Notes: generated by a model from the letters alone, not told the origin. A stretch of DNA of 64,000 nucleotides from Silurus meridionalis (GCF_014805685.1 NC_060909.1:5723792-5787791), one strand, 5' to 3'. Positions 1 to 13,095 are shown, counted from the first letter of the stretch. Program-made: numbers and translations.

Positions 1-779
1 TAATTCATCTTTCCAGTTTATCTTACCAGTTTCCACAAATAGCGCAATCATATCCCAGATCCCTGCTCTGTCATGTTGCTACGGAATACGTATGCTAATG
101 ATAACAGGATGTGCTGATAAAGTTAGAACAGTTTCTGCAGCGCCATTAAGCTAGCGGTGTGCCTCGGCCGTCCTTTTCTTTTCAAACCAATTTTCTTTTA
201 GCCTTTATAGGCCAGTCCAAATCACCTTTAAGCTTCTCTTCAAACAGTCAAAATTAAATGTTACGATCCAAAAGGTCACATATTAATTCCTGTTTCTTAG
301 TACATTTTTTATTCATGACACCAGGGATCTGCTCGAACACGATTTCATTGTGATCAGATATGGACTTCTCATTAAAATAAAAATAGACACCCTGAGTCTA
401 TCGTGAAGATGTTATGTTTTGATGTTCATCTAAAGACAATTTCTGAAGGTTTAACTTGAAATGAAGCACCTGTTCATACATGTTCGTTCTCTTCCAAATT
501 GTCTGACACTAACAAACACTGAGAGCCTACTTTGAACTATCATAAACACTATATTATGAGTAACACATGGACACTTTTTCCACTAAAAAGAACTGGCATG
601 TTTGGTTTTTAGAGGTATAATCCAACCAAAAGACAACCCCAAGTGTCCTTTACCTTCTCCTCTAAGAGTAAGAACAATAACTATGGTGAAGGCTGACAGA
701 ACTAGAGAGCCAGGCATAGGAGGGTTAATTAATACAAAGTATTTTAAAAAGCGAGCCCAACACCTCCCCGCCCCGGGAA

Positions 780-1020
780 GCAACGGGGCTCCGTGATAAG
801 CGCCTCATCAAACACACAAGGAGAGGAGGAGTGGGGCTTCTCAGCTGCTCGGGGCTCAGATTAATAGTGCCTCAGGTCGACGGGCCTCCCGCTGCTGCAC
901 CGTTACAAAGGCAGATCATTCACTGACACCGTGTCACCGAGGATAATTGGAACGCAACGCCGAGCTGCGCTCACCTGTCTGCACACAGGTGCTGGAGGGC
1001 GGAGTGACAGCGAGAGAGAG
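780..1020. promoter_or_regulatory. CNE-like block with paired E-boxes
   Basis: This is an unusually GC-rich, non-repetitive stretch in an AT-rich background. It carries facing E-boxes CACCTG and CAGGTG within ctcacctgtctgcacacagg (about 972-992), plus ATTA/TAAT homeodomain cores. It is followed by a GA-rich tract (1010-1055). No coding potential is evident. Conservation is inferred from texture, not shown. Confidence 0.3.
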
Positions 1021-1356
1021 AAAGAAAGAAAGAGAGAGGAAAAGAGAGAAAGAGATTCCAACACACAGGGCTTAGAGTGTCAGTGGAGGTGAGTTAATGG
1101 GAGATCCTGAGGCAGAAAGTGAAAGCGAGCTTCCTAAATGCTCTGTGGATTTCAATCATACACCAGCAACTTAGCTCCATGCTAAATCGGCCAGTTCTGC
1201 AGGAGCTTTAAGATTTAGGCAATATTTTTAACAAAATGGCAAAGACCGTTTGACCACACACAAATATTGAAAATATTTTTCCATCCATATGTGGGTCTTC
1301 CCTAAACTTTTACCACAAACTTGGAGGCACATAAAGGTATACAATGCATTGGTATC

Positions 1357-1687
1357 AGGTCAAGTCAAGAGCTTTTATTGTCATTTTAACCATGTGTAGT
1401 TGATACAGTACACAATGAAATTAAACAACATTTCTGCCGGAACCTGGTGCTACAAACATCAAAAAACATCATTCAACATAGTGCCACATAACACCACACA
1501 GAGCTAAGGACTAAAAGTAAGTTGTCCTAGCCACATATGGTGCATTAGTGCAAGCAGACAAAACATAACAGGACAACCTAGATACACAAAATACACAAAA
1601 CAGCACTGACCAGTATATATTCTGTATAATGTCATAAAGTACAATGTGAAGAATAAGAGAACTGTCAACTGCTCCATGTAAACATAC
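1357..1687 (-). mobile_element. 5'-truncated LINE-like 3' tail
   Basis: The minus strand ends in the motif tcatttcactgtgtac..gacaataaaagctcttgactt, shared with copies at 39809-40464 and 54590-54932. It is non-coding and truncated, and inserted into Tc1 DNA as the other two copies are. The clade of the parent LINE is not certain. Confidence 0.6.
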
Positions 1688-2182
1688 ACCGACCAGGCGT
1701 AACATTATGACTATATAACTTAATGACCAGTGAAGTGAATAACACTGATTATCTCTTCATCATGGCACCTGTTAGTGGGTGGGATACATTAGGCAGCAAG
1801 TAATAATTATGTGTTAAAAGCAGGAAAAATGGGCAAACGTAAGGATTTGAGCGAGTTTGACAAGCACCAAATTGTGATGTCTAGACGACTGGGTCAGAGC
1901 ATCTTCAAACTGCAGCTCTTGTGAGATGTTCCTGGTCTGCAGTGGTCAGTATCTATCAAAAGTGGTCCAAGGAAGGAACAGTGGTAAACCGGTGACAGGG
2001 TTGTGGGCGGCCAAGGCTTATTATTAATGCTTGTGGGAAGCAAAGGCTGGTCTGTGTGGTCCGATCCAGCAAACAAGCTCCTGTAGCTCAAACTGCTGAA
2101 GAAGTTAATGATGTTAATGCTCAAAGAATCAGAACCGTTTTGGGACCAACACAATATTAGACCAGTGGCCATAAAGTTAAAC
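1688..2182 (+). mobile_element. Internally deleted Tc1/mariner element ([12 protein letters not shown] transposase family)
   Basis: The left end caccgaccaggcgtaacatt and a degraded right end accagtggccataaagtta mark the element. From 1828 the frame reads [20 protein letters not shown], the start of a Tc1-type transposase with an HTH. It then meets stops and frameshifts and skips to the 3' end (gggaccaacacaatattag). The catalytic domain is missing, so it is inactive. Confidence 0.8.
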
Positions 2183-3238
2183 AAATACACTTCTTTATAC
2201 CAGCAGTTGGTGGCAGTTTGAAATGTGTGCAGAACACCAACAGCATCAACTGAGTAAATGTGCAATACAGCATGTAAACAGTTATAATATGGGTTGTGTT
2301 TTAGACATGGATGTATATGAATTGGAATTGGATGTAGTCATATAAAATGATCCCGTTGTTAGAACTGGAAGACCCAAACCTGTTCCAGCATGACAATGCT
2401 CTATGCTTTACATGGGTTAGAGTGGAAGATCTTGAGCTGCCTGCTGTAGAGATCTGACCTCAACCCTATTAAGGATGAATTGGAACACTGACTACACGCC
2501 AGGCCTCCTCACGCCATCTACATCACTACCCGACTTTACTAACACACTTGTGCCTGAATGAACACAAATCTCCACAAGCACACTCCAAAAAATAGTGGAA
2601 CATCTTCCCAATACAGTGGAGGTTTTTCTAAAGAGTAAATGGGGACTAACTGTGGAATTGTGGAGATGTTCAGAAAGAATATATATGTCCCCAAACATTT
2701 GTCTATATATTGTATATGGTGCAAATGCCACAGACTGGTAAGAAAGATTTCGAATGTACAGTACCAGTGGTAATACCGCTTGGGTTGTAAACAGCACTAG
2801 CGTACTAAACTAGCATACTCACTAGAATAATTATATAAATTATTAAATACTGTTTAAGGAAACAATTTTATACAGTGTCATCATACTATTTACTGCTCTA
2901 GTTTGTGGTTTGCGACCCAAGAGACGGTGAGAGAATGTGAACTTCTTACTTCAGCTGCTAGCGGCAAGTGTCGATTACTTGATTACCCAAATATGGCGTC
3001 AGTAAAAAGCAAACATTTTCTTTGGCTCGTTCCAACACTTGCAGACAGTGGTGCAAATTATACACAAGCAGTTTCCTGCATGATTTTATATTTTTGCTGG
3101 AGAACATTTGAGCTGTGGTCAAAGGGGCCCAAAACTCTCCTTTGCAGTGGTGCAAACAAATGGGATTTGGTCAAATGGGTGATCTTGTGCATGTCTTTAG
3201 GTTATGTTATTTATAAAATTATTGTTGCTGTTGCTGCT

Positions 3239-3247
3239 GTTAATAAT

Positions 3248-3280
<33 letters not shown>

Positions 3281-3425
3281 TACAGCATCAACAATAATAC
3301 ATTATTGTTATAATAATGTATTTATTACATTAACAATAATAATAATTATTATTATTAATATTATTACTATTACTATTATTATTATTGTTATTATATTATT
3401 ATTTTTCATTATTAATTACATATTA
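3239..3425. repeat. (AAT)n/(ATT)n microsatellite, partly self-complementary
   Basis: About 14 AAT units at 3241-3283 are followed by diverged ATT/TTA units to about 3425. Confidence 0.9.
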
Positions 3426-3809
3426 TTAATTACAATAGTGAAAAAAAATCCTTTTTTTGCACCAGAATTCGCCTTTTGCATCGCAGATAGCTCAGATGTT
3501 TGCCTTGAAAATTTAGGCACACATGAATCAACACAATCTAACAGATGCCTCAATCAAAATTAACTTTCTGCAGCCTGAATACTCATCGCAGGGAAATCAT
3601 CTGCACTCTGAATTTGTGATTATGCACTTAAAAAAAAACATTTTTTTTACATATATTATAGAATAAAACATATCCAGAGTCCTGAATAAATATAAATGAC
3701 AAGAAGCGATTTACTGAATAATATACTGTAAAAATATAATCAGAACATAAAATGCCATAAAGTGAGACAGCCAGAATTAGAGTTTATATATAGAGAAGAA
3801 AAAGATAGC

Positions 3810-4100
3810 TTGGTATTAATTGTCCAGGAGCTGGAATAGTTCCGGTTTGCCTCAAGCGCAGCAAGAGCTGAGGGTCTCACTTGTTGTCAGGGTCGAGGTC
3901 AGGAGCGGGTCGATTCTAATGGTGTCGTGTGGCACGCTTGCGATCCCACACTCATTACACCGTTCACAATTATGTCTACCTATTTCCCCGAGAGGGCCGG
4001 GCCAACCATTATCACGGCGACTCAAATGAAGTGGATAATTGTGTCTCTCTGCGGCACATCAGGAAACGAGAGACGAAGGGAGAGAGAGTTAGTCTGCATG
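3810..4100. promoter_or_regulatory. CNE-like block
   Basis: This repeat-free sequence has several TAAT/ATTA cores (cattatcacggcg, gataattgtgtc) and a cluster of nuclear-receptor-like half sites at 3890-3912 (ggtcg, aggtca, gggtcg). No exon structure was seen. The right edge grades into a GA-rich tract to about 4140. Confidence 0.25.
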
Positions 4101-4915
4101 TAAGAGTGTGACACTGAGACAGAGACAGAGAGAGATAGCCAAAGTGGGACAGATAGAGAGATGGACCACGAAGAATAAGGCATATCAAATCACAGAAACA
4201 TATACAGAGGGACCAGGTGCCAGAGACAAAATCGCATGAGTCATGTTCATTATGACACGGAGCAAACTAACAACAAGTGGAAAAACTTAATTTTATATCT
4301 TCATATATCTTTAAATCTTAAAAATGATTTGTTCCTGATATTTATTGGCGTTCTTTTCAAAGCAGAAGCAGCATGCAGGATGTATTTTAAGCTCATAATG
4401 CATTCAAAGTTGGAAAACTTGTGGGGGAAAAAAAAACAAGTGCATTGTCGTGGCATATTTATGAGAAGCGGAGGCGACTGAAATCAGGCATCGAATCTCT
4501 CTGCCTGTGATTCTACACGGACTTGTCGAACTATGTGCCATTACTATTCTTTGTCTTAGCGTGCTTGTCATGTAAGGCTTGTACCCGAATGAAATATTAA
4601 TTCTGCATAATAACTTTCAAAGGGGAATAAAGTATGGAATTAATTATTAATCATATGTATATTCAGAGCTTTTCTGATTTTCTTTTTTTGGGAAGCACAA
4701 GATATTCCCAGACAGTTTCTATTCGATGAGAGGGGCCACAAATTGTGAAACAGAAAAAAAAAAAAAACAAACAAACCAAAAAGACGATAAAAGTCTAGGG
4801 CCGACAGAGTAACGTACAGGTGTCAAAAGTAGGACAGCGTGTAATGCGGATTATACGCTTCATTTAACGGTTAGTAAATATGTTCTAGTTTGGTGGAACA
4901 AAGAAACATTTGTTG

Positions 4916-5160
4916 GGGAGGGGAAGGGGGGGGGGGGGTGCAGGAGTCAAGGTCATGTCATTAGACATCATAAACTCCCATCAACGGGAGTGAGGAAATA
5001 AAGCGCGCTGATGAGAGGAAATGCGATCTGAGACAATAGATATCTCATTTACTGCATTCTGTCCCATTTCGGCACAATTTGCCGTGAGCCAGTTAATATG
5101 CAAGTTATCCGTTGGAGAGGGCGCGAGACAGACCATTTCAGTGTCAATTTACAGCAAAAA
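4916..5160. promoter_or_regulatory. G-run plus CNE-like block
   Basis: Positions 4916-4938 hold three G-runs including one of about 13 G, a plausible G-quadruplex on the + strand. The following 200 bp is unique sequence with ATTTGCAT-like and TAAT-type motifs (gttaatatgcaagtta) typical of developmental enhancers. Confidence 0.25.
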
Positions 5161-6439
5161 GAGAGGACGGGAGTACTCTTCGTTCTTCAGAGCTCTTTAG
5201 TCTAATTCAATTGTACCTTTCAATACCTTATGATATGCAGGAAGTGGTTGGCTCACTAGATCACATTATGGGGGGATAAAATAGTAAAACGGATTTTTTA
5301 AAGGCTGTAAGTATGCACAGGGAGAAAAGCAGATAAAAAGTGAAGCTTACTTTTGCCTTGTCTGAGGGGTGAGAAGTGGATTTAAGTGCTTTAGGACTGC
5401 GCTTTGCTGTAAATGCGAGATATCCATCATCGAGCTAGTCCAAACAGTAATGGAAGAAGTTACTCCATATTGACCGTTCTTCAGTCCACATGATCACACT
5501 ATTCATAGCTTTAAAAGCATCACAGGTCATTTGTTACAGCATCGGCTTCATAGACTATGGCAAGTCGTAGAAAGGTCGGAAAGGTCAACTGAAATGTGCT
5601 CGAAACACATAAAAGGTACTGTTTTTTTAATATTAATTAAATGATACATATAATAAAAGATAGGCACAAGAATACTCATCTGTCTTAGCGATCACATGTA
5701 TAAAGCTAGCTCTAACTAGCTCTCCATCGATAAAACAGTAAGGCAATCCGCAGATAGCGTCTAGTGTTTCACGATTAAGCTATGATTTTTAAAAAAAAAG
5801 GGAAAATAGAAGTGGAAAGATTTATTTCCTGACATTGTAAAATTCCACTTCTTGTATCTTTGTTGAGATCCACACCATCCAAAACATTAGAGAAAACCGT
5901 TTAGACTTAAGGAGAGAAAGCAGTTTCTTCTTAAATGGAAATTTCCACCCAACTTTAAATAATTCTTAGCTAAGGCGCTGGCAGGCATATGTCAGAGCAT
6001 TAATATTTACAGCACATCATGGCGTAGTTGAAAGAATACAATTTGAAGATGCATGCTCGGATACATTTAAAATGCATGCATAAATAAAGACAGCAGTTAT
6101 GAAATCGGTGGCAAGCTCTGCAAAGTTGCATCCAGAGATGGAGCAGTAATATAAGGATATTAAATCTAAACTGTAAGACTTTTTTTTATTTTTTTGCATA
6201 AAAAGGGTTTGTATTAATTAAAATGTCTCCAACAGAGACATAATTCCAGTCCAGCTTTATACATCAGAAGTGTTAAGATAAAAACCAACCGCCAAGACAG
6301 ACGAAGTAATGAACCGTCTCGGATTGAAAGTAAACATTCAAAAACACTTCGACAATATTGGAACATATTGAGCTGTATCCAAATTTGACCATCCGGTCTG
6401 AAGTCTTGAATACAATAGCCTGTAAAGTCGCCCTCTTGT

Positions 6440-6740
6440 GCCACGGGTCACTGGACGTGATGAGTCTTTAGAATAACTGAAAATAGCAACTGCCTCAGCA
6501 GCCCAATTATGATCCGAATCCTTTCCATTGTATTTGCTCTCTTCTTTTACCTTGTGAACAATAGGTCAGCTGTGATCGACCGGACCCCGGCGTTCAAAAC
6601 AGACAGCTCGGCCTCTATTTGAGGATCAATAGTGGCAGCGAACGTCTGATCCGCTTCTGTCCATATTCAAATAAAACGTGCTGTGGCAGTAGCACGCATC
6701 ATCTCCTCAAAGTCATGTATAATTAGGCACGGCCGTTTCA
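6440..6740. promoter_or_regulatory. CNE-like block
   Basis: This repeat-free stretch contains cccaattatgatccg and ccattgtatttgctc (a SOX-like ATTGT core). It has balanced composition and no ORF with protein similarity. Enhancer status is inferred only from texture. Confidence 0.22.
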
Positions 6741-6959
6741 CTAAGTTCAGAGTGGAGACGGAGAGGGAAATATACGAAACTAATTAACAGGGTGCCCGCC
6801 ATGGCACTTCCTGACAATATTAAACACTTGAAACGTGTACGTCTAAACTAGACGGGGTACATATATTGCAATAAAGTCAAAAAGGTACAGAGACGGGGCT
6901 TGGCAAGAACGAAAAAATTGAATAAGATAAAATGAAACAGTGACATGGAGCACGTTTCG

Positions 6960-7660
6960 CTGCTCAGTACATCATGATGTAGCTCCAGGCGCTACCTTTG
7001 TCTCCATCATGGCACCGAGTTAAACTGTGCATTGTAGCACGACACCCCTGATTTCATGCAATATGGTGGATTACGGAATTGAATTGAACGCTGAGCGTTT
7101 TTTGTTCACTTTTCTAAATTAGGATTTTCTGTCTCCATAATGACAGCAGAGTCTCTTTTTCTTGCCAAATCAATGGCAGCTATTTATATGAGCAGTAATC
7201 CCACACCAGGCACTAAACTGGCAGCAAAGTGATGGTTTAAAGTAATGACTAAAAAAACAACGAGAGAGAAAAAAAAAAAAAGGATGTAACCTACTCAAAG
7301 GATGCAAATTGGTTCCTTCCAATTGTATATAACTAAGACCATGAGGACTTTCCTTCACCACTGAGCTTAATACGTGTAATCAAGAGTTAAAAGTCGTTTG
7401 TACCATTTGTGAACAAATTATCAGGAGTGCCACGGTTTATGATGCAGGATTCAAATGTCCTCCCTGCTTCTCATCAGAACGAGTGAGGCTGACGAGCAGG
7501 CGATCAGCCAAGAGATCATTAAGCAAAGGGCTGAAGTGGCACTGCCAGTGTGCGGGCGATGCCATGGCAACAAGGGTTCGCCCGGCTTGAGAGACAAGAT
7601 AAAAAACAATGAAAGGCAGGGTGCGGGGCCGCTCAACGATCGCCGCTGATCGATGGCTCT
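6960..7660. promoter_or_regulatory. Strongest CNE-like block, with RFX-like site
   Basis: About 700 bp of unique sequence contains dense developmental-type motifs: ccataatgacagcag, cttgccaaatcaatgg, ggcagctatttatatgag and an RFX-like half palindrome gccatggcaac at 7561-7571. The 97-110 codon frames on the minus strand here have no protein similarity I recognise and no splice context, so I treat them as chance. Confidence 0.35.
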
Positions 7661-8989
7661 CAGTTGCTCTGTCTGTTCTTCTCCCTTTTTTAGAGATGGA
7701 GGGAGGAAAGAAAGGGCAGCAGCACCGTTTAGGCTTTGTGGCAAGCAGTGCCTGGGGGGTCGTCTTCAAATACAGTGAACAAAGAGAGCAAAAGGAAACC
7801 GCTGGGGGAGAAGAGCACTATCAAAACAGTCAGTCGGGCTGCTGTGAAAGGGCGAGCTATTTACTCGCATCTAATTGTTGACCCCCTAAAAAGTTTCGTA
7901 AAAAGAATCATTGTCACACATCTCATGCCGAGTGGTGGACAAACTAGAAAGACCCCGCTGGTATAATACGCGTCCACATGGGATACACCAGGAAAAGCTG
8001 ATCTGGTATAACTAGGATGTAAGAGTATCCTTTACAAATCCGAGCAGAAGAGGATGACACCTATAGAGCGAAACAGACCCCAAGTTCCAGCTGTATTTGT
8101 CTGTGCTTTCTTTCTTTTCCACCATTTTCGAGCCAGATGAATACCCGGTCTCTTAACACACACATATAAACACACACTCACACACTATTAAGTTTACCAA
8201 CAACATGTGCTAATCAATGCAGTGAAAGCAATCTTTCAGGAAATCTTTAGCATTAAGACTCTCTCCCTGAATGGGGATCAGACCCGTTCACAGGGGTGGG
8301 GTTCGGCTGGGTCTTAACAGTCTGTCTTTACGCGTCCCCCTGTGTCAATACGGATTATGAGCCCGGCTTTTATCTTTTTAACCACACAGACCACTTCTTC
8401 ATTTAAATGGATTGGATAGATGGGGTGTTTGTGTTTCTTTTTCGTATTATTTAATAAATAAAAATATACGCTTATGAATGCATTCAAATCCTACCCCTCA
8501 ATTCAAATTCCTCTGCCACACACAAGCAAGGAGATCTAATCTTTCATTTTTTAATCCAAATTTACCCAAGGCAATATATATATTTTTTTACATTCTTCTT
8601 TAAGACCCGAAAAGGATCAACACTACCTATTGTTGATGGCACAGCACCTTTCTTCCCAACTTAAGAACAACAATTTGCTTCAGGATCGACTGCTTGGCAG
8701 ATGACAGCACCTGCATGCAAAGTAGCTGGGATATATTTAGGGAGCATTTTTAGGGAAATGATTGCGATTTGCAACCCTGCGATGTGCAGCTCAATTACAA
8801 AAGAAACTGTATTTACTGATATCACAATAGCTGCGGAAAAAAAGAGGCCTCTTTATATCGATGCCATCGAATATAAAAGAAGGCAGTACATTAAAAAATG
8901 GGAAAAAAAACCCAAAACAAAAAGATGCCGTAAAGAAGAAGAGCAACGACGAACAAATAAAAAGCAAATGTTGACATTTCGCATTCAGC

Positions 8990-9330
8990 GCTTCTCTTTA
9001 TAGGTCAGAGGCAAGCCTGGCTGACCCCTGTATTGTTTTAAATGCCATTTTGTAAAAGAGGATCGCAGGAATTAATTAATGCATGGGTAGCTGCCACCGT
9101 CAAGAGGCGCGCATTAAAATCAATGATTAATAAATTCAAAACACACAACAAACTCAGAGGGGAGATGAAACTAGTATTGTGCTTCACAGGAAGCAGCCCC
9201 AGTGTGGGTCCTCCCACCAGCGAGACGGCCACTCGGATGCCTAATGGAAAGCCGCCGGTGCCAGCTGTGTGCCTGTGAATAAAATCACTTTAATTAAAGG
9301 CATCACAATGGGAAGGGAATGAAGCAGAAT
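8990..9330. promoter_or_regulatory. CNE-like block before a CA repeat
   Basis: This unique sequence has many homeodomain cores (attaattaatgcatggg, aatcaatgattaataa) and a GC-rich tail, and ends just before the CA microsatellite. No exon signal was seen. Confidence 0.25.
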
Positions 9331-9362
9331 GGAAAGGAAAGGAAACGGCCCTTGTACTTGAC

Positions 9363-9363
<1 letters not shown>

Positions 9364-9412
<49 letters not shown>
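9364..9412. repeat. (CA)n microsatellite
   Basis: A pure run of about 24 CA units. Confidence 0.97.
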
Positions 9413-9416
<4 letters not shown>

Positions 9417-9973
9417 CGATAGGATGACAGAACGACATCTTCGACGATCCTGTCTCAAATACTCCGAATCCCTGAAACACCTTCTAGCTTCATGTCAATC
9501 ACAGCTCTGAACATCATGAACATCACGCTCGTGTGGACTCGATGTTCTCCCTGAAGACAACGTAATGCTGTCTCGGTGGATGTCATAACCACGACAAAAT
9601 CTGCGTAGCGTCAGGTTGGAAAATATAACACGATCGAATTCTTTTCTGGACATTTTCTGATGTTGAAATGTTGCATGTTTCTCAGCTCAGTAGATGCAAT
9701 TGTTCCACGCTTCCAAATATTGTGCTGTTTCGCTGGCAGACAAACCAGCAAAAGAAGCGTCCACCCACATACAAGAGAGGAAGGGGCCCTCATAATCTGA
9801 TACACAACAAAGATGAGCCCTGATTACATTCACCCCCTTCTCCTGTTTTAAACAGACTGGGAGCAGTGCCCAGAGCCAGCTGGGGGAAACACAGCTTCAC
9901 TCATATGCTCATACGAACGGCATCAGTGTAGCTCATCTCATCACTCACAAGGGGGCAGCAATCTAACATACAC

Positions 9974-10200
9974 CATACATACACTGGCTAGACAAAAGTA
10001 TTGGGACACCTGACTTTTCCAGCCATATGTAGATCTTTCCCTATCTGTTACCCAATTAAACATGGGGATATGGTTCACATGGGTTGGAGTGGAAAGTCTT
10101 AAGTGGAGCTTTAACCTCAAACGTAATGAACACCTTTTGGATAAATTGAAACCTTGACTGACCCTCTTCACCTCTTCACCTCCAGGGGAATAAGCACATT
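9974..10200 (+). mobile_element. Tc1-like remnant (aaaagtattggg family)
   Basis: It starts ggctagacaaaagtattggg and shares cagccatatgtagatctttc with the other copies. It retains only the left end and a fragment of the transposase C-terminus. Confidence 0.65.
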
Positions 10201-11204
10201 GACATGGAAAATTTGGACAAAAATCAAATGACAGAGTAGGACCTGCAAATAAAAAATATTCTCTTATATAAACACAATCCTGTCTGAATAAGTCACGAGC
10301 TTCATTTAAATGACAGAACCCTTAAAAAGGTCAATAGAGCTCCTTCCTTCTTGTAGACCTTTTTTCATATTGTAGAAGGTTTAATGTGGGGGAGGGGAAA
10401 ATAAAAAAGTCAAACACTTTAAATCTGCAATTAAAATCCACCACAATAGATTCCTAACCATGCCCGAGACTAATTTCAAATTTTATAACAGAAGGCACAG
10501 GAGATGTAGATTCAGCATTGCCATGTTTTAATGAAACTGTTATTTTTAGAAAGATTTTGCCATTGCAGCACTCAGTACTGGTTTGCCAATTGCAGTAATT
10601 CCTGCCCAGATAGCTAATGAGTGATGATCTAGTGCCGGCCCACGCTTAGCATTTTCATCTGACCCACATACTGCACTGAACACATCCCAGTCAGACACAA
10701 CTCTAATGTGTACATTTCTCAGGTACGATAAGGTTCACAGTTTAAGCTTAATGGACCACATACAAGCATATTAATTGGCTCATTCACCATTTCAATTTGA
10801 AGAAGAGCAAATACATTATTACAACCCTTTAGCCACCAAAAGATAGTCTTGGGTTTGTCCTGAAAACATTAATAAAAGTTGCCCGTCTCCTATACCGGTG
10901 CCATGTGGTTTGGAGGAGAAGTAGCCTCTTGCTTTCTGTCTGCCAGCTGTCTGTCTGTGGGGTGACACAAATAGTACAAATAGTATTCTGATTTAAATAG
11001 TTAATAGCTTACAGTATGCATGTATGTAACAAGTTCAGGAAATGTCCAATTTTATGAGTTCCTTAATAAAGTTGATTTAAATAGTACCTGACATGCTAAA
11101 GCCAGACACTTATTTTCAATATATATTACATGGCGGTCACTAGCAAAACACATACTCCAATTTCCAATACGCTCCAATACTCCAATTTCGTCATTCGCAT
11201 TTGA

Positions 11205-11515
11205 CAGTAGCTCAGTTAATCTGTTGGACTTTCAATCGGAAGTTTGTGTGTAATTATTGGGCCCCTAAACAAAGCCCTTAAGTTTCAACTGCTCAGTTGT
11301 ATAAATGAGATTATTGTAAGTCATGCTGGATAAGGGCAAGTTCCCAAATATTGGCTTCCACAAACTCTGGAGATGTGATAGTTAAGACATTGGACTTCTG
11401 ATTGGAAGGATGTGAAGAGTGTGAATCCCAGCACCACCAGGCTACCACTCCCTTAACATTAAGCTTCACTAGTGCCCTTAACATTAATTGTTTGAAAAAT
11501 AAGGCATTTACCAAG
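11205..11515 (+). repeat. tRNA-derived SINE, two overlapping or tandem partial copies
   Basis: The first copy has a tRNA-like head (gacagtagctcagttaatc, aatcggaagtttgtg) and the tail tgctcagttgtataaatgag..gctggataagggcaag, a known fish SINE layout. A second head-like segment follows (cattggacttctgattggaa, gaatcccagcaccacc) and ends about 11502. Confidence 0.65.
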
Positions 11516-12004
11516 AAATGTAGTTGTTCCTATATAAAATTTTTGCTAAATAATAATGCAATCAAAAAACAATTCTAGTTATATATAACTAGTTATTTAT
11601 TTTATTAAATCTACACAGCCTACCAGGTTATGCTATTAAATTACTTAGAATTATACAGCTTATCTTATGTTTCAAACTGATGCAAGACAACACTTAAATC
11701 CAAAGCTGAGGTTAAATATGGAAATTGTGAACTGCAATGGATTCTGGTTCTCTAGAACAGGAAATGATGACCCCTGCTGGAGATATTTGCACCAGGTTTA
11801 AGTTTTAGATGCTGTTGTACTTGGGGTTTAAGCCCATGTTATGAAGATATTTTTATTATATTCTTCAAAGTAAAACAGACAAACAGATATAAAGAGGTGG
11901 ACAAACTAAAACATATCTAACTAAAACACAGTCTTTTTATAACTCATTTGTCATGATAACATGATCGAGGGCAACAAGCAGACTTGTTTTTTCATCCTTT
12001 CTTT

Positions 12005-12606
12005 AGGGCTGTCAATCAAAATTTTTAATCACAATTAATTGCCTTGAGTGAACTCACAATTAATCACGACTGTATCGCCTTTTTAAAATCTTTTCTAAAT
12101 GTACTTTAAATTAATATTTAAGTTTTTAATTCCCTTATCAACATGGCCATGAACAAATATCGATGCTTTATGCAAATGTATGTTCATTATTAGTGAAACC
12201 AATCTCAACATAGAGCATGAAGACAAAATATTCTTGTGAATGTTTGAAAGTAATTATTGTGTTTCAATTAACGTAAATCATCAGGACACCAAACGGAACT
12301 TTTGCTTGTGTTTCCACACGGATGGTTTTAATTGCTGGACGTGTGCTTCATGGCGGTTTTTGTTGCTCGATTTGAGACTTGGCGTATCATTAAAACAAAT
12401 GTATATTGTTTAAAAATAATTTTTTCGCAGTGTAGTTTATTATTTTCTTTATATCTGAGAAAAGAAAGGATGTCATGACCAAATGAGTGGTGCTTTGAAG
12501 ATTTTAATTTCGCCTATTTTATATTTATTTATTTATTTATATTTTAAAAAAAATAGTCAAACAGAACTGCACGCTGCATTAATCGCACATTGATAAAATT
12601 TGTGCC
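12005..12606. mobile_element. hAT-like non-autonomous element
   Basis: The left end agggctgtcaatcaaaattt..cacaattaattgc and the right end gcattaatcgcacattgata are imperfect inverted copies of a known fish motif (ctgtcaat..attaatcgc). No transposase frame is present. The right end abuts the CTAT microsatellite at 12608. Confidence 0.5.
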
Positions 12607-12746
<140 letters not shown>

Positions 12747-12799
12747 AGATCACACTGTAAAGCTGATTTCCCTCCTTCTACCTTCTTGTAATGTGAAAC

Positions 12800-13095
12800 A
12801 TGTGCACTGAAAGAAAAAGCGAAGAGAAGGAAAAAGAGGAGATAAAAGTAGAGAAAAAATTTAATAAAAGTAAAGTGAAGAGCGAGAATAAAGGGGAGAG
12901 ATTAGAAGTGAACGGAATAGAAAAAATAAAAAATAAATGAAGAGAAGACTGAAGAATAAAAGAGCAAAGAGGAGAACAATAGAGAAGAGGACATAACAGA
13001 ACAAAAAAGAAGAGATCAAAAGAGAAAGTAAGATTGGAAAAGAGAAGAATTGAAGTGAAAAGAAGAGAAGACAAAAGAAGGGAAGAGAAGGAAAG
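12800..13095. repeat. Long purine-rich (GA/AAG) strand-asymmetric tract
   Basis: Almost 300 nt are over 85% purine on the + strand by eye (gagaagag..aaaaag units). The minus-strand frame of 111 codons here is a low-complexity artefact. Confidence 0.85.

Larger units (their letters stand above)
1258..2725 (+). mobile_element. Tc1-like element remnant (TIR family cactatat..aaaagtattggg) split by two nested insertions
   Basis: The 5' part (about 1258-1356, ccatatgtgggtcttcccta) and the 3' part (about 2290-2725) match the element that is complete at 27594-28100. The 3' part retains the degenerate transposase C-terminus, with a DLNP-like motif (gacctcaaccctatt, frame +). Between them sit a minus-strand LINE tail (1357-1687) and a second Tc1 family (1688-2182). 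Confidence 0.7.

Noticed and set aside
3890..3912. LXR response element (DR4)
   Set aside because: The half sites (aggtca, gggtcg) are spaced by five bases and the second has a mismatch, so it does not fit DR4.
7437..7769. 110- and 97-codon minus-strand frames
   Set aside because: No known domain, no splice context and no consistent codon preference. The block looks like regulatory DNA.
8701..9003. 100-codon frame ending in a Lys/Arg-rich tail
   Set aside because: The tail comes from A-rich DNA; no domain or homolog is recognised.
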